The notes: generated by a model not told the origin, from the sequence alone. A DNA stretch of 64,000 bases from Anaerovirgula multivorans (GCF_900188145.1 NZ_FZOJ01000020.1:21591-85590); one strand, 5' to 3'; shown: positions 18,342 through 27,954, counted from the stretch's first letter. Program-made: numbers and translations.

Positions 18342-18748
18342 GACGCGCATTTGGAACATGTCCCGTAAAAGCATAATTGCTGGTTTGAAATTTTGTAATT
18401 TGTTAAACTTTCTACCCTCTTGGGTAAATGAGCAAAGAATTCATTATCCAAATCCTCAACTCTTTGGCACACAGTACATACTACATGGGGATGACTAGTG
18501 GTGTTGAAATCATAACGAAAACTGTTTTCTCCAATGTTAATAACTTTTACCAGTCCTAGGCTAGCAAATAGCTCTAAAGATTTATATACAGTGGCTAAAC
18601 TAATAGTTGGATATGTAGGAGCCAACATTTTATATATTGCTTCAGCATTAGGATGGTCATGGTTTTCCCTTACAGCATGGTAAATGGCTATTCGTTGAGG
18701 TGTAATCTTGCAATTATGGTTTTTTAACAATTTTATTAACGTATCCAT
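18338..18748 (-). CDS. Fur-family transcriptional regulator, PerR-like
   Basis: A 136-residue metalloregulator. The winged-helix DNA-binding half has ITPQRIAIYHAV and LATVYKSLELFASLGLV. The dimerisation half has the HPHVVC histidine pair and two CXXC structural zinc sites (CTVC, CSKC). RYDFNTTSHPH and the Asp in VEDLD match the regulatory-metal ligands of PerR better than those of Fur or Zur, so peroxide sensing is the best guess. It has its own promoter and terminator. The Fur-box-like sites near 27.8 kb are not adjacent to it. Confidence 0.88.
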   Translation of the reverse strand: MDTLIKLLKNHNCKITPQRIAIYHAVRENHDHPNAEAIYKMLAPTYPTISLATVYKSLELFASLGLVKVINIGENSFRYDFNTTSHPHVVCTVCQRVEDLDNEFFAHLPKRVESLTNYKISNQQLCFYGTCSKCAS

Positions 18749-18799
18749 AGTCTTTTATCCCCCTAAATTTGATACATTCTTATTTAGAAATATATATTA

Positions 18800-18828
18800 A
18801 TTATATGATAATGTTAATAATTTGTCAA
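18800..18828 (-). promoter_or_regulatory. Promoter of the perR-like gene
   Basis: On the minus strand TTGACA (18828-18823), a 17-bp spacer and TATAAT (18805-18800) make a consensus sigma-A promoter about 55 bp before the start codon. Confidence 0.75.
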
Positions 18829-18955
18829 ATAGAAGATGCCTTATTTTGATAAAAGTTGTATAAACTAATCTATTCTCATAAAACATAACATCATAATACG
18901 ATTCAAAAGAGATAAAATATAAAAATATAAGAAAAAGACAATAAGGAGAGGTAAT

Positions 18956-19792
18956 ATGAAATATAAACTAATCGTAGTAGATATGGATGGAACACTATTA
19001 AATAACCACCATGATGTTAGTCAAGAAAATAAAGCTGCTATAAAGGAAGCAATAAATAAAGGAATAAAGGTTGCCATTGCTACTGGAAGAATCTATACTT
19101 CTGCCAGATATTTTGCAAAACTAGTGGGGACAACTACCCCGATTATTGCATGTAATGGGGCTCTGATAAAAAATCATCATAATGATGAAATTATTTATTG
19201 TAATACAATGAATAAAGAGGATGTAATAGCAATCATAGAAACCTGTAAAAAACATGACATATACTTTCAGTTCTATGATCAAGAGAATTTCTATACGGAA
19301 GAGATAAAGCATAGTTCATTGAAGTACCATGAGTGGAACTTAAAACAAAAAGAAGAAGATCAAATTCATATTGTTCACCTAGAAAATGCTGCAGAATACT
19401 TAAAAACCAATGACATCCAGGTGTTAAAGTTTGTTGTAATGGACGAAAACCTTCATAAACTAGAACAGGTTAGAAAGGAAATAGCTCAATTAGATACTAT
19501 AGAAATTGTAAAATCTTGGTTTAATAACATTGAAATTATGAATAAGGATGTTTCAAAGGGAGAGGCTATCGAGGCATTAGGAAAAATCTTAGAAATTGAA
19601 AAAAGTCAAATCATTGCTTTTGGGGATAATTACAATGATCTTTCTATGAAGAATTATGCTGAGACCTTTGTTGCCATGGGAAATGGTGAAGATTATGTAT
19701 TGCAGAAGGCGGATTATATCACTGATACTAATGATGAAGATGGGGTAGCAAAGGGGATTAGAAGAATTGTATTTGAGGAGGCAGATGCTTAA
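18956..19792 (+). CDS. HAD-superfamily hydrolase, Cof type (IIB)
   Basis: A 278-residue Cof-type phosphatase. Motif I DMDGTLLNN is at residues 8-16, motif II is the ATGR region near residue 43, and motif IV is GDNYNDLSM near residue 223. Family members dephosphorylate sugar phosphates or flavin/PLP-type substrates, and the substrate cannot be read here. The stop codon abuts the ATG of the next gene with no gap, so the two form a transcription unit. The start follows AAGGAGAGGTAAT. Confidence 0.94.
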   Translation: MKYKLIVVDMDGTLLNNHHDVSQENKAAIKEAINKGIKVAIATGRIYTSARYFAKLVGTTTPIIACNGALIKNHHNDEIIYCNTMNKEDVIAIIETCKKHDIYFQFYDQENFYTEEIKHSSLKYHEWNLKQKEEDQIHIVHLENAAEYLKTNDIQVLKFVVMDENLHKLEQVRKEIAQLDTIEIVKSWFNNIEIMNKDVSKGEAIEALGKILEIEKSQIIAFGDNYNDLSMKNYAETFVAMGNGEDYVLQKADYITDTNDEDGVAKGIRRIVFEEADA

Positions 19793-20941
19793 ATGAATAT
19801 TGTTTCCCTCACTAAATGCGAAGACTATGATTATGAGAAAGTGAAAACGGCAATTGAGGAAAGCATTGTTCATCTAGGTGGATTAGAGAAATATATAGGT
19901 AAAGGACAAAAGGTTTTATTAAAAATTAATTTATTAATGAAAAAGAAACCAGAAGAGGCTACCACTACTCACCCTGTATTTGTTAAGGCATTAGGAAATA
20001 TATTAAAAGAATATGGTTGTGAAGTCCTTATTGGAGATAGTCCTGGCGGTCCTTTTACAGAAAGAGCCCTTAAAGGCGTATATAAGGTTTGTGGGATAGA
20101 GAAAATTTCTGAGGAGAGTGGTTTTATATTAAACTATAATACCAATGAGTATGAAGATCATCATCCTGATGGACTACTATTAAAGAAAATTAATGCGATA
20201 GAGGTATTAAAGGAAGTGGATGTAGTTATTTCAGTTTCTAAACTGAAAACCCATGGTATGGCGTTATTCACTGGAGCGGTTAAAAATCTATTTGGTATCA
20301 TTCCAGGACTACAAAAAGTAGAGTATCATTTCAAAATGCCAGATATTAAAGATTTTTCTAATATGCTAGTGGATATTTGCCTATATGCTAAGCCAGTTTT
20401 ATCTTTTATGGATGGAATCGTTGGCATGGAGGGAGAAGGCCCTTCTGCTGGAAACCCTAGAAAAATTGGTGCTGTTATTGCCTCAAATAGCCCCTACTAT
20501 TTGGATGTAGTTGCTTCTCAATTAATAGGAATTTACCCTCCAGATATTCCTACTGTTAAGCGCTGTATCGAAAGAGGTATTGTCAATGAAACCTTAGATG
20601 ATTACAGTTTAGAGGGGGTTTCTATACAAGAATGTAGTGTGGAAGATTTTAAGTACCCAAATATAACCAGTATTAATTTTTTCAAGGGTAGAGTCCCTAC
20701 CTTTTTAGAAAACTATTTGCTTGGATTGTGTCAGCCAAAACCTATTTTTCAGCATGAAGATTGTATAGGCTGTAGAGATTGTGAGGTAAGCTGCCCACCC
20801 AAGGCTATCACTATGGAAGAAAAAAGGCCTTATGTAGATTTGCAAAAATGTATCCGATGTTTTTGCTGCCATGAGCTTTGCCCTAAAAAAGCTGTAGAAA
20901 TAAAACGACCGAAAATAATTGGAAGATTAATGAGATGGTAG
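19793..20941 (+). CDS. DUF362 protein with two 4Fe-4S clusters
   Basis: A 382-residue protein. The N-terminal ~300 residues are DUF362 (LLKINLLMKKKPEEATTTHP read in parts, VVISVSKLKTHG, GAVKNLFG, GMEGEGPSAG). The C-terminal ~70 residues form a bacterial ferredoxin domain with CIGCRDCEVSC and CIRCFCCHELC, enough cysteines for two clusters. DUF362 proteins are widespread in anaerobes and their reaction is unknown. A second DUF362 gene without ferredoxin lies at 36.6 kb. It is coupled to the HAD gene upstream. Confidence 0.93.
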   Translation: MNIVSLTKCEDYDYEKVKTAIEESIVHLGGLEKYIGKGQKVLLKINLLMKKKPEEATTTHPVFVKALGNILKEYGCEVLIGDSPGGPFTERALKGVYKVCGIEKISEESGFILNYNTNEYEDHHPDGLLLKKINAIEVLKEVDVVISVSKLKTHGMALFTGAVKNLFGIIPGLQKVEYHFKMPDIKDFSNMLVDICLYAKPVLSFMDGIVGMEGEGPSAGNPRKIGAVIASNSPYYLDVVASQLIGIYPPDIPTVKRCIERGIVNETLDDYSLEGVSIQECSVEDFKYPNITSINFFKGRVPTFLENYLLGLCQPKPIFQHEDCIGCRDCEVSCPPKAITMEEKRPYVDLQKCIRCFCCHELCPKKAVEIKRPKIIGRLMRW

Positions 20942-21082
20942 ACATCTATTTTCAGAATAATAACAGAAATTTTACAATTTACTAATAAAAAAAGCAGGAA
21001 AATCCTCCATAATATTGAAATAATTATAAAGTCATCTATTATTTATAGAAGAATGGTTTAAAAAATCAAGGGAGGAAAAAAG

Positions 21083-22867
21083 ATGAAGAAGTATAACATG
21101 AAGAAGGTGTTTGTCACTATACTAATCTTTACTATGTTGTTTACAACCATGAGTTTATTTAGCTATGGCGAAACAGCTGGAGCAACAACCATTACTATTT
21201 TACACACCAACGATATTCATGGTAGAGTTTTGGAAGATGCCTATGATGGTATGGGGTTTGGTAAAATTGCCACACTAGTAAAAGAGTTCAAAGAGGTAAA
21301 TCCCAATACATTGTTGTTGGACGCCGGAGATACCTTCCATGGACTGTCAATCGCTACTAGTGTAGAGGGAGAAAGTATAGCAACGATTATGAATGCCATT
21401 GGTTATGATGCAATGGCGGCAGGAAATCATGATTTTAACTATGGACAGGCAAGACTAGTGGAATTAAACGAAATGACAGAATTTCCAATTATGGCTGCCA
21501 ATGTTAAAAAAGCTAACGGAGAGAACCTATTAGAGTCTTATGTAATTAAGGATGTTGACGGGGTGAAGATAGGCATATTTGGTTTAGCAACACCTGAAAC
21601 CCTGTTTAAATCCCATCCTAAAGGAGTAGAGGGGCTAAAATTTGACGATCCTGTGGAAACAGCATTGAAAATGGTAGCAGCACTAGAAGATAAAGTAGAC
21701 ATTATCATTGCACTTGGTCATGTAGGAATCGACGAAGAAAGTGTAGATACCAGTGTAAAGGTTATAGAAGAAGTTCCTGGAATTGATGTATTTGTTGATG
21801 GACATAGCCATTCTGTATTGGAAGAGGGAAAAGTAGTAGGAGATACATTACTAGTAAGTGCTGGAGAATATGGAAAATATCTTGGCGTTGTTGAACTAGT
21901 CATAGAAGATGGTAGTTTAATATCTAAAAAAGCCAATTTAATTTCTAAAGAAGAAGCAGCGGAAGTTGAAGAAGATGAAGCCATCATGGAAATTGTTCAT
22001 GAAATTAATGAAATAGTGGAAGAAGTCATGAATGAAGTGGTTGGTGAAACTGCTGTTACCCTTGATGGTGAAAGAGAACAGGTAAGAGCAGGGGAAACCA
22101 ACTTAGGCAACCTCATTACCGATGTATTTATTGAAGCTACTGGTGCAGATGTAGCTTTAACCAATGGTGGAGGAATCCGTGCATCTATAGAAGCAGGGGA
22201 AATAACCAGAAAAGACATTATCACTGTTTTTCCATTTGGTAATTCTCTTGAAGTGAAAAAGGTAACTGGAGAAATAATCAAAGAGGCATTAGAGCTTGGT
22301 ACAGATGCTTACCCTGAACCAAAGGGAGCTTTTCCTCAAGTAGCAGGTATGAGTTATAAAATAGATTTAAATAAACCTGTAGGGGATCGTATTGTTGATA
22401 TCATGGTTAATGGATCAGCATTAGAGATGGATAAAGAGTATACTTTAGCCACCAATGATTTTATTGCAGCTGGTGGTGATGGATATACTATGATTCAAGC
22501 CACTCCAACAACCAGAAGATTAATGGCAATGGATGAAGCTTTAATTGCTTATATTAACGAAGAAGGAGTAATCGCCCCAGCGGTAGAAGGAAGAATCACT
22601 GTGGTAGAGCTTAGGGAAGAAGAAGTACAAGAAGTAGTAGAAGAAGTGGGTGGAGTAGATCCAATTCTTGAGGAAACAGTTGTAGAAGAACCTCACAAGG
22701 AAGAAGTAAAAGAAGAAGTTACTACAATTATATATGTTGTTCAGCCAGGAGACTGGTTATCTAAAATAGCTATTAAATATAATACTTCTTGGGAACACCT
22801 ACAAGAGATTAATGGAATTAAAAATCCTAACTTGATTTTTCCAGGACAAGAGATTGTAATCTATTAA
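21083..22867 (+). CDS. Secreted 5'-nucleotidase / 2',3'-cyclic phosphodiesterase with C-terminal LysM
   Basis: A 594-residue exported enzyme. A signal peptide (about 1-30) precedes the calcineurin-like metallophosphatase domain with TILHTNDIHG, LLLDAGDTFHG, AAGNHDF and FVDGHSHS. The 5'-nucleotidase C-terminal domain follows, with TNLGNLITD, VALTNGGGIRA and AAGGDGY. A Glu/Val-rich linker then leads to one LysM domain (YVVQPGDWLSKIA, last ~45 residues) that should hold the protein on the cell wall. It would release phosphate or nucleosides from extracellular nucleotides. Single gene with its own terminator. Confidence 0.95.
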   Translation: MKKYNMKKVFVTILIFTMLFTTMSLFSYGETAGATTITILHTNDIHGRVLEDAYDGMGFGKIATLVKEFKEVNPNTLLLDAGDTFHGLSIATSVEGESIATIMNAIGYDAMAAGNHDFNYGQARLVELNEMTEFPIMAANVKKANGENLLESYVIKDVDGVKIGIFGLATPETLFKSHPKGVEGLKFDDPVETALKMVAALEDKVDIIIALGHVGIDEESVDTSVKVIEEVPGIDVFVDGHSHSVLEEGKVVGDTLLVSAGEYGKYLGVVELVIEDGSLISKKANLISKEEAAEVEEDEAIMEIVHEINEIVEEVMNEVVGETAVTLDGEREQVRAGETNLGNLITDVFIEATGADVALTNGGGIRASIEAGEITRKDIITVFPFGNSLEVKKVTGEIIKEALELGTDAYPEPKGAFPQVAGMSYKIDLNKPVGDRIVDIMVNGSALEMDKEYTLATNDFIAAGGDGYTMIQATPTTRRLMAMDEALIAYINEEGVIAPAVEGRITVVELREEEVQEVVEEVGGVDPILEETVVEEPHKEEVKEEVTTIIYVVQPGDWLSKIAIKYNTSWEHLQEINGIKNPNLIFPGQEIVIY

Positions 22868-22875
22868 TTAATAAT

Positions 22876-22908
22876 AAAAATGCGGCTCCTTTAAAGAGCC
22901 GCATTTTT
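22876..22908. terminator. Bidirectional terminator
   Basis: A perfect 13-bp stem AAAAATGCGGCTC/GAGCCGCATTTTT lies between the convergent nucleotidase and ygbA genes. Confidence 0.9.
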
Positions 22909-22922
22909 GTATAAAGCATTGT

Positions 22923-23225
22923 TCAGCCCATGGCACTGGACAAAAGATGTTTTAAAGCTATAATGGGATGATGAAAAAGCATTTTTGGACCACTAAAGGC
23001 CATAACTCTTCTAATTTGGTCTTTATGTGTTTTTTGATAACAAGGGGTAGGACATTTATTGCAAAATGATTTGTTCTCTCCATATCTACAACGACTTAAG
23101 CGATTTAGTGCATAGTTTTGAAGTTGTTGACATTCATCACATAGTCGCTCTTGGTGATGATGCTTAAGGCAGTATATTCTGATCATACATACTATAACTC
23201 GTTTTTCATTTTCTATCCTATTCAT
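22923..23225 (-). CDS. YgbA-type nitrous-oxide-stimulated promoter family protein
   Basis: A 100-residue Cys/His-rich protein of the YgbA family (labelled NO-stimulated promoter). MIRIYCLKHHHQE, LCDECQQLQNYA and CPTPCYQKTHK are characteristic, with six Cys that could bind metal or Fe-S. In enterobacteria ygbA responds to nitric oxide through NsrR. Here it is the last gene of a five-gene leftward operon with ABC transporters and a Crp/Fnr regulator, and its ATG directly abuts the stop of the ABC gene. The function is unknown, but a link to NO or iron stress is reasonable. Confidence 0.88.
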   Translation of the reverse strand: MNRIENEKRVIVCMIRIYCLKHHHQERLCDECQQLQNYALNRLSRCRYGENKSFCNKCPTPCYQKTHKDQIRRVMAFSGPKMLFHHPIIALKHLLSSAMG

Positions 23226-24890
23226 TTAAGATACTCTCCTACTATTAAAATGATAAATTTTATCTGCAATACTTAGGGTTGAAGGTCTATGACTAACCAA
23301 GATAATGGTTTTATTCTGACTATGGTTTTTAAGAGATTTTAAAATAATATTTTCGTTCAAACTATCAAGGTTGCTCGTTGGTTCATCTAAAAGGATAACT
23401 TTACCAGCATGCAAGAAAGCTCTTGCTAACCCAAGTCTTTGGCGCTCACCGCTAGACAGATTATCTCCAAGTTCTCCAACCTGAGTTTGAAAACCCTCGG
23501 GAAGATTCATAATGAAATCATAAATATTTGCTTTTTTAGAAGCGGATATGATTTCATCCATTGTTGCGTCACGCTTAGCAACACGTAAATTCTCCTCAAT
23601 TGTACTATTGAACAAATAAGTGCTTTGAGTAACATAGGCTATTGTGCTCCTTAAACTGGAGGTATTAATATATTTGATAGAATCACCACCAAATTTAATA
23701 CTTCCCTCTTGAACATCATAAAAGCGCATTAACAATTTCAAAAGGGTGGATTTGCCACATCCACTTTTCCCAAGAATACCAATGATTTGGTTTTTATTAA
23801 GTTCTAAATTTAGATTATTTAGAATAACCTCATCTTCATAAGCAAAATTGACATTTTTAAGCGTAATATCGGTATTTCTTACAGCCGCACCAGTTGTAAC
23901 TTTTTTAATAACCTCTTCTTCTTCTAAAAGTGCTAAGACACGTTCACCGCTAGCAAAGGTTTGGAGCAGGTTATTAGATAAATTGCTAAGCGCTATGACG
24001 GGGCCATAAGAGCTTATAAGTGTAATGAAGGATATTAAAAAAGAAGCAAAGGATATGTATCCATAAATACATAGTATACTTCCTACAAACAGCATTATTG
24101 TAGAAAAACTTAAAATGGTAGCCTCCATAATAGCACGCGTCCTGCCTTCGTGCTTTTTTAAGTTTTCAATACTTTTGTTGGCTTGTATACTTTTTTCATT
24201 AATAATAGATTTTCTTCTCTCACCGTCCTCAAAGAGAATAATTTCTCTGATACCCCGTAAAGATTGTAAAAAGTAGGAATTCATATCCCCTACCTCATGT
24301 CTGTAATTCCGACCGTGTTCCCTAGTAGCTTTAGCTGTAGTAAAAGGAATGATAAAGCCAATTGTTATATAGGCTAACAAAGCAATAAATCCTAAAACAA
24401 AAGATTCATACCCTATGATAAATAGCAAAATGCTACAGGTAAGAATGGCAATGACAATCGGAGCAATAGTATGTGCATAGAAAACCTCTAATTGTTCTAT
24501 ATCAGATGTAATAAGGGAGATAAGTTGACCGCTATCTCTACCATCAACTTTAGCAGGAGCTAATCTCCGGAGGGTCTTAAAAACCTTATCACGAATGAAT
24601 GCCAAAAGCTTAAAAGCAATATAATGACCAGAGAATTGTTCTAAGTAGCGTAAAATCCCTCGGGCAAAAGCAATAATTAAAAGAGTAAAAGATATATGGT
24701 AAAGAGAAGGAAACCACTCCATAATGAAAAAACCAAGAATATGTAAAATTCCTATAGTAGCTACCACGGTTATTCCAATGGCTGCAAGAAATCCAAGGGT
24801 ACCCATTAAAATTGTAATCATCATGATACCAGCAAAAGGTTTGACTAAAGTAATTAATTTTGCCATAATACTTATTCCAGTTTTACGCAC
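23226..24890 (-). CDS. ABC transporter, fused permease/ATPase (CydC-like half)
   Basis: A 554-residue exporter-fold half-transporter with about six membrane helices in the first ~320 residues and an ATPase with GKSGCGKST, LSSGERQRLGLARA and ILLDEPTSNLD. It pairs with the following leftward-upstream gene, so a heterodimer is likely. The GTG start at 24890 lies inside the end of the upstream gene and 8 bp after GGAGG. Exporter-fold pairs include CydDC (thiol export) and the siderophore importers YbtPQ/IrtAB. The Fur-box-like sites upstream of this operon make an iron or heme substrate worth testing. Confidence 0.92.
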   Translation of the reverse strand: MRKTGISIMAKLITLVKPFAGIMMITILMGTLGFLAAIGITVVATIGILHILGFFIMEWFPSLYHISFTLLIIAFARGILRYLEQFSGHYIAFKLLAFIRDKVFKTLRRLAPAKVDGRDSGQLISLITSDIEQLEVFYAHTIAPIVIAILTCSILLFIIGYESFVLGFIALLAYITIGFIIPFTTAKATREHGRNYRHEVGDMNSYFLQSLRGIREIILFEDGERRKSIINEKSIQANKSIENLKKHEGRTRAIMEATILSFSTIMLFVGSILCIYGYISFASFLISFITLISSYGPVIALSNLSNNLLQTFASGERVLALLEEEEVIKKVTTGAAVRNTDITLKNVNFAYEDEVILNNLNLELNKNQIIGILGKSGCGKSTLLKLLMRFYDVQEGSIKFGGDSIKYINTSSLRSTIAYVTQSTYLFNSTIEENLRVAKRDATMDEIISASKKANIYDFIMNLPEGFQTQVGELGDNLSSGERQRLGLARAFLHAGKVILLDEPTSNLDSLNENIILKSLKNHSQNKTIILVSHRPSTLSIADKIYHFNSRRVS

Positions 24891-26625
24891 ATTGTGTCCC
24901 TCCAGTAAAAAGATTTTCTAGTTCTTTTTGTTCTGTATATAGATGACTGTAAATACCATTTTGTTTTAACAATTCCTCATGTTTACCCTCTTCTACAAGG
25001 CGTCCACCTTTCAAGACAAAGATAACATCACTATCAATGTGATGGGTAAGGCGATGAGAAATCAGGATGATTGTTTTAGTATCAGAAAGCTCCTTTATAA
25101 CATGATAAATAACATTTTCACTCTCTGCATCGATATTTGACGTAGCTTCATCAAATACATAAATGCTAGCATCGTGTAAAAGTCCTCTCGCAAGAGCCAG
25201 TCTTTGGGCTTGCCCCCCTGAAAGATTAGAAGCATTTTCTAAAAGCATAAAGTCAAGACCTCCATTTGCTATGACGAAATCATAAAGATTTACTTTTTTC
25301 AAAACATTATAAAGGGCTTCAGTGGGGGCCGTTTTATTTGCTATGATTAAGTTTTCAAAAACAGTTCCTTTAAAAAGATAATTTTCATGTTTAATGATAC
25401 ACATATTTTTCATAATAGATTTTTCACAAATGCCATTAATAGGCATGTTATTAATGGTAATGGAGCCTTTAAAATTTTTGTTAAATCCAATCAAAAGAGA
25501 GGCAATGGTTGATTTGCCAGAACCTGATTCTCCTACAATTGAGGTAAGAGAATTGCAAGGAATTTTAAGAGAAATATCTTTGAGGATAAAGGCTTCTTCG
25601 TTATAACCAAAACTTAAATTTGAGATTTCTATATTGCCATTTACAAAATCCTGTTGCGGTTTTTTGACGGTTTTTTCTTCCAATTCCAATAGACTAAAAA
25701 TATTGGATGCGGCAGCCATGCCGTTCATAGCCACATGAAAAAAAGAACCTAAAAGACGTAGTGGGATAAAAAATTCACTTGAAAGCAAGATTAAAGCAAT
25801 CGCTTGGGCTAAAGTAATGGTATGACGATTAAACTCAATCAGGGTAAAGATTATGCCTATAGCAGCTCCACCATAGGCAATTAAATCCATTAAAGTTATA
25901 GAATTAAGCTGCATGGTAAGTACTTTCATTGTAATTTTTCTAAAATCTTCTGCTTCTTGGTTCATTTTTTTGTTATGATAGCCATCATCGCCATAAATTT
26001 TTAAGGTAACCAGACCTCCAAGATTATCAAGGAAGCTGTCACCAAGACTCGTATAAGAAGACCAATATTTATGAAAAAGTTTTTTGCTTAATTTGTTAAT
26101 AGAGATGATAGAAATAGGTATTAAAGGGACACAAATTAATAAAACCAGAGAAACTTTGAGATTTATGAAGGATAGAACTAAAAAGAGGGTTAAAGGGGCT
26201 GCAATACTGTAAAAAAGCTGAGGCAAATACTTACTAAAGTAGATCTCGATTTGTTCGACTCCTTCACCAGCCATCTGAATGACATGAGAAGTTGATATTT
26301 TTTCATTGTAACTAATACCTAATTGCAACAACTTATTGTAAATAAGTAAGCGAAGCTTATTCTTAACTTCGCTGCTTGCCAGATAGGAATAATTTGTAGA
26401 CTTCATTGCCGACACATATCGAAGAATGACTGACAGCGAAATAACGAGAAAGGTCATAAGGATATGTAGGGGTGTAATGGTTTTATTAAATAAATTTTCA
26501 ATAAAATAAGCGATTGAAAAAATAGCTAGTATATTGAATAATAAACTAATCCAGTTACTAAAAGCAATAAGGGTAATATATTTTATACTTGAGGGTATTA
26601 AAGCGATAAGTTTCTTATTAATCAT
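24883..26625 (-). CDS. ABC transporter, fused permease/ATPase (CydD-like half)
   Basis: The partner half-transporter of about 580 residues, with N-terminal transmembrane helices and a C-terminal ATPase showing GESGSGKST, LSGGQAQRLALARG and YVFDEATSNID. I choose the ATG at 26625 (MINKKLIAL) behind GGAGG rather than the in-frame TTG at 26661, which overlaps the DUF454 gene and has no ribosome site. Its end overlaps the second half-transporter by 8 bp, as expected for obligate partners. Confidence 0.92.
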   Translation of the reverse strand: MINKKLIALIPSSIKYITLIAFSNWISLLFNILAIFSIAYFIENLFNKTITPLHILMTFLVISLSVILRYVSAMKSTNYSYLASSEVKNKLRLLIYNKLLQLGISYNEKISTSHVIQMAGEGVEQIEIYFSKYLPQLFYSIAAPLTLFLVLSFINLKVSLVLLICVPLIPISIISINKLSKKLFHKYWSSYTSLGDSFLDNLGGLVTLKIYGDDGYHNKKMNQEAEDFRKITMKVLTMQLNSITLMDLIAYGGAAIGIIFTLIEFNRHTITLAQAIALILLSSEFFIPLRLLGSFFHVAMNGMAAASNIFSLLELEEKTVKKPQQDFVNGNIEISNLSFGYNEEAFILKDISLKIPCNSLTSIVGESGSGKSTIASLLIGFNKNFKGSITINNMPINGICEKSIMKNMCIIKHENYLFKGTVFENLIIANKTAPTEALYNVLKKVNLYDFVIANGGLDFMLLENASNLSGGQAQRLALARGLLHDASIYVFDEATSNIDAESENVIYHVIKELSDTKTIILISHRLTHHIDSDVIFVLKGGRLVEEGKHEELLKQNGIYSHLYTEQKELENLFTGGTQCA

Positions 26626-26657
26626 TATAAATAAAATGCCTCCTTGTAAGATATTGA

Positions 26658-27014
26658 TCAAATCGTTTTAATTTTAAAAACAAAATAGTAATATTTAAAG
26701 ATATATAGAAAAATAATAAATATTCTCATAACCATATGGTTGATTAAAATCAGTGGAAAAAGCAGCATGGTAGATGCAGTAGCAAGTAAAGAAATTTTTG
26801 TTTTCAAAGACATAGATCTATTTTTAACAAAATCATCTAGATGTTTTTTATACAGAGAGGTATTGGTAAACCAATGATGAAACCTTTTAGATCCTTTAGA
26901 AAAGCAAAAAGACGTAAGGAGCAAAAAGGGAGTTGTAGGAAGAACAGGCAAAACAATACCAATCAAACCTAGTACAAGTGATATTCCACCGATAGTTAAA
27001 TAAAATATTTTCAT
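26658..27014 (-). CDS. DUF454 (YbaN-like) small membrane protein
   Basis: A 118-residue protein with the family start (IGGISLVLGLIGIVLPVLPTTPFLLL read in parts) and SFCFSKGSKRFHHWF. It has about three membrane helices. The function of the family is unknown. It sits between a Crp/Fnr regulator and an ABC half-transporter pair, with a start behind TTGGAGGTTCTTT on the minus strand. Its co-transcription with the transporter suggests an accessory role, which is inference. Confidence 0.92.
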   Translation of the reverse strand: MKIFYLTIGGISLVLGLIGIVLPVLPTTPFLLLTSFCFSKGSKRFHHWFTNTSLYKKHLDDFVKNRSMSLKTKISLLATASTMLLFPLILINHMVMRIFIIFLYIFKYYYFVFKIKTI

Positions 27015-27030
27015 AAAGAACCTCCAATCT

Positions 27031-27717
27031 CTACTGCTTTGATAATCGGTCTACATCATAAATTTTAAAAGAATTTCTGTAATAATCAATCATTCCCTCC
27101 TTTTTAAACTCGGCTAGTATTTTTGAAACAGCAGGACGAGTCGCATTAAGATACTTCGCCATTTCTGCTCTACTCAATTCAATTGTAAATAAATTCTGTC
27201 CATGGTTATAGTAGTGATCAAGCAATAGTGTGGCAATTCGTTTCTTCAGAGAAAGAATACGGATATAATCTACTTGAGCGTTTAATAAAAAACTGCGATT
27301 TGCAACTGTCTTAATAATATTTAAGAAAAATTTACTTCTAAAGGTACTTGTATTTTTGTCCATGTAAAAAAGTTCAGTACTATTGATATATAGAAGGATG
27401 GATTTTTCTAAAGTTTCAATACCATAAGGCGTAGTAGTGGACCCAGAACATATAATATCCTCACCAAAAGTATCATAAGTCTCAAGTGTATGTATAGAAG
27501 CAATATCCCCAGTAATATGCTTTCTAACAATTTGGACTTTACCCTTAAGAATAATGCCAATTGTAGAGAAGGTTTCATTTTGTGAGCATATACAATTTCT
27601 TTCTGGGTGTTTTCGCACTAGAGTATCCATACTAGATAAAGTTTGTGAGATTTCATCCATGGACATCCCCCTAAATAAGGAGACGTTTTGAAGAGCTTCA
27701 ATATATTGCATCAACAT
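27031..27717 (-). CDS. Crp/Fnr-family transcriptional regulator
   Basis: A 228-residue regulator with an N-terminal cyclic-nucleotide-binding-like beta-barrel and a C-terminal winged helix (LSRAEMAKYLNATRPAVSKILAEF). The N-terminus does not show the spaced Cys set of a Fe-S FNR; the only cysteines are in NCICSQ and ICSG. That makes an HcpR- or PrfA-like sensor of unknown ligand as likely as an oxygen sensor. It is the first gene of the leftward DUF454-ABC-ABC-YgbA operon and probably its local regulator. An in-frame ATG six bases downstream (27711) could also start the protein. Confidence 0.9.
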   Translation of the reverse strand: MLMQYIEALQNVSLFRGMSMDEISQTLSSMDTLVRKHPERNCICSQNETFSTIGIILKGKVQIVRKHITGDIASIHTLETYDTFGEDIICSGSTTTPYGIETLEKSILLYINSTELFYMDKNTSTFRSKFFLNIIKTVANRSFLLNAQVDYIRILSLKKRIATLLLDHYYNHGQNLFTIELSRAEMAKYLNATRPAVSKILAEFKKEGMIDYYRNSFKIYDVDRLSKQ

Positions 27718-27814
27718 GTATTCACCTCATTTGTACTAAAATTTTTTTTAAAAATTCAACATACTTTATAAAAAATTTTATCATAAAACTAGACAAATGA
27801 AAATAATTTTAATA

Positions 27815-27846
27815 TGATAAGTATTATCAAATGATGATTTTTATCA
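27815..27846. promoter_or_regulatory. Two tandem Fur-box-like palindromes
   Basis: TGATAAGTATTATCA (27815-27829) matches the 7-1-7 Fur box TGATAATnATTATCA at 13 of 14 defined bases. TGATGATTTTTATCA (27832-27846) matches at 12 of 14. They lie about 100 bp before the Crp/Fnr regulator start and are the only such sites I see in this 600-bp gap. Binding by Fur is inference. Confidence 0.6.
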
Positions 27847-27954
27847 AATGACGTATTCGAGGATACGTAATGGTCTTTTACGGGTTGACACGTTTTTAAA
27901 AGCAATGGTACATTTTAAGTGTTAGCATAGTCTATGGGTAACTAACTACAGAAC

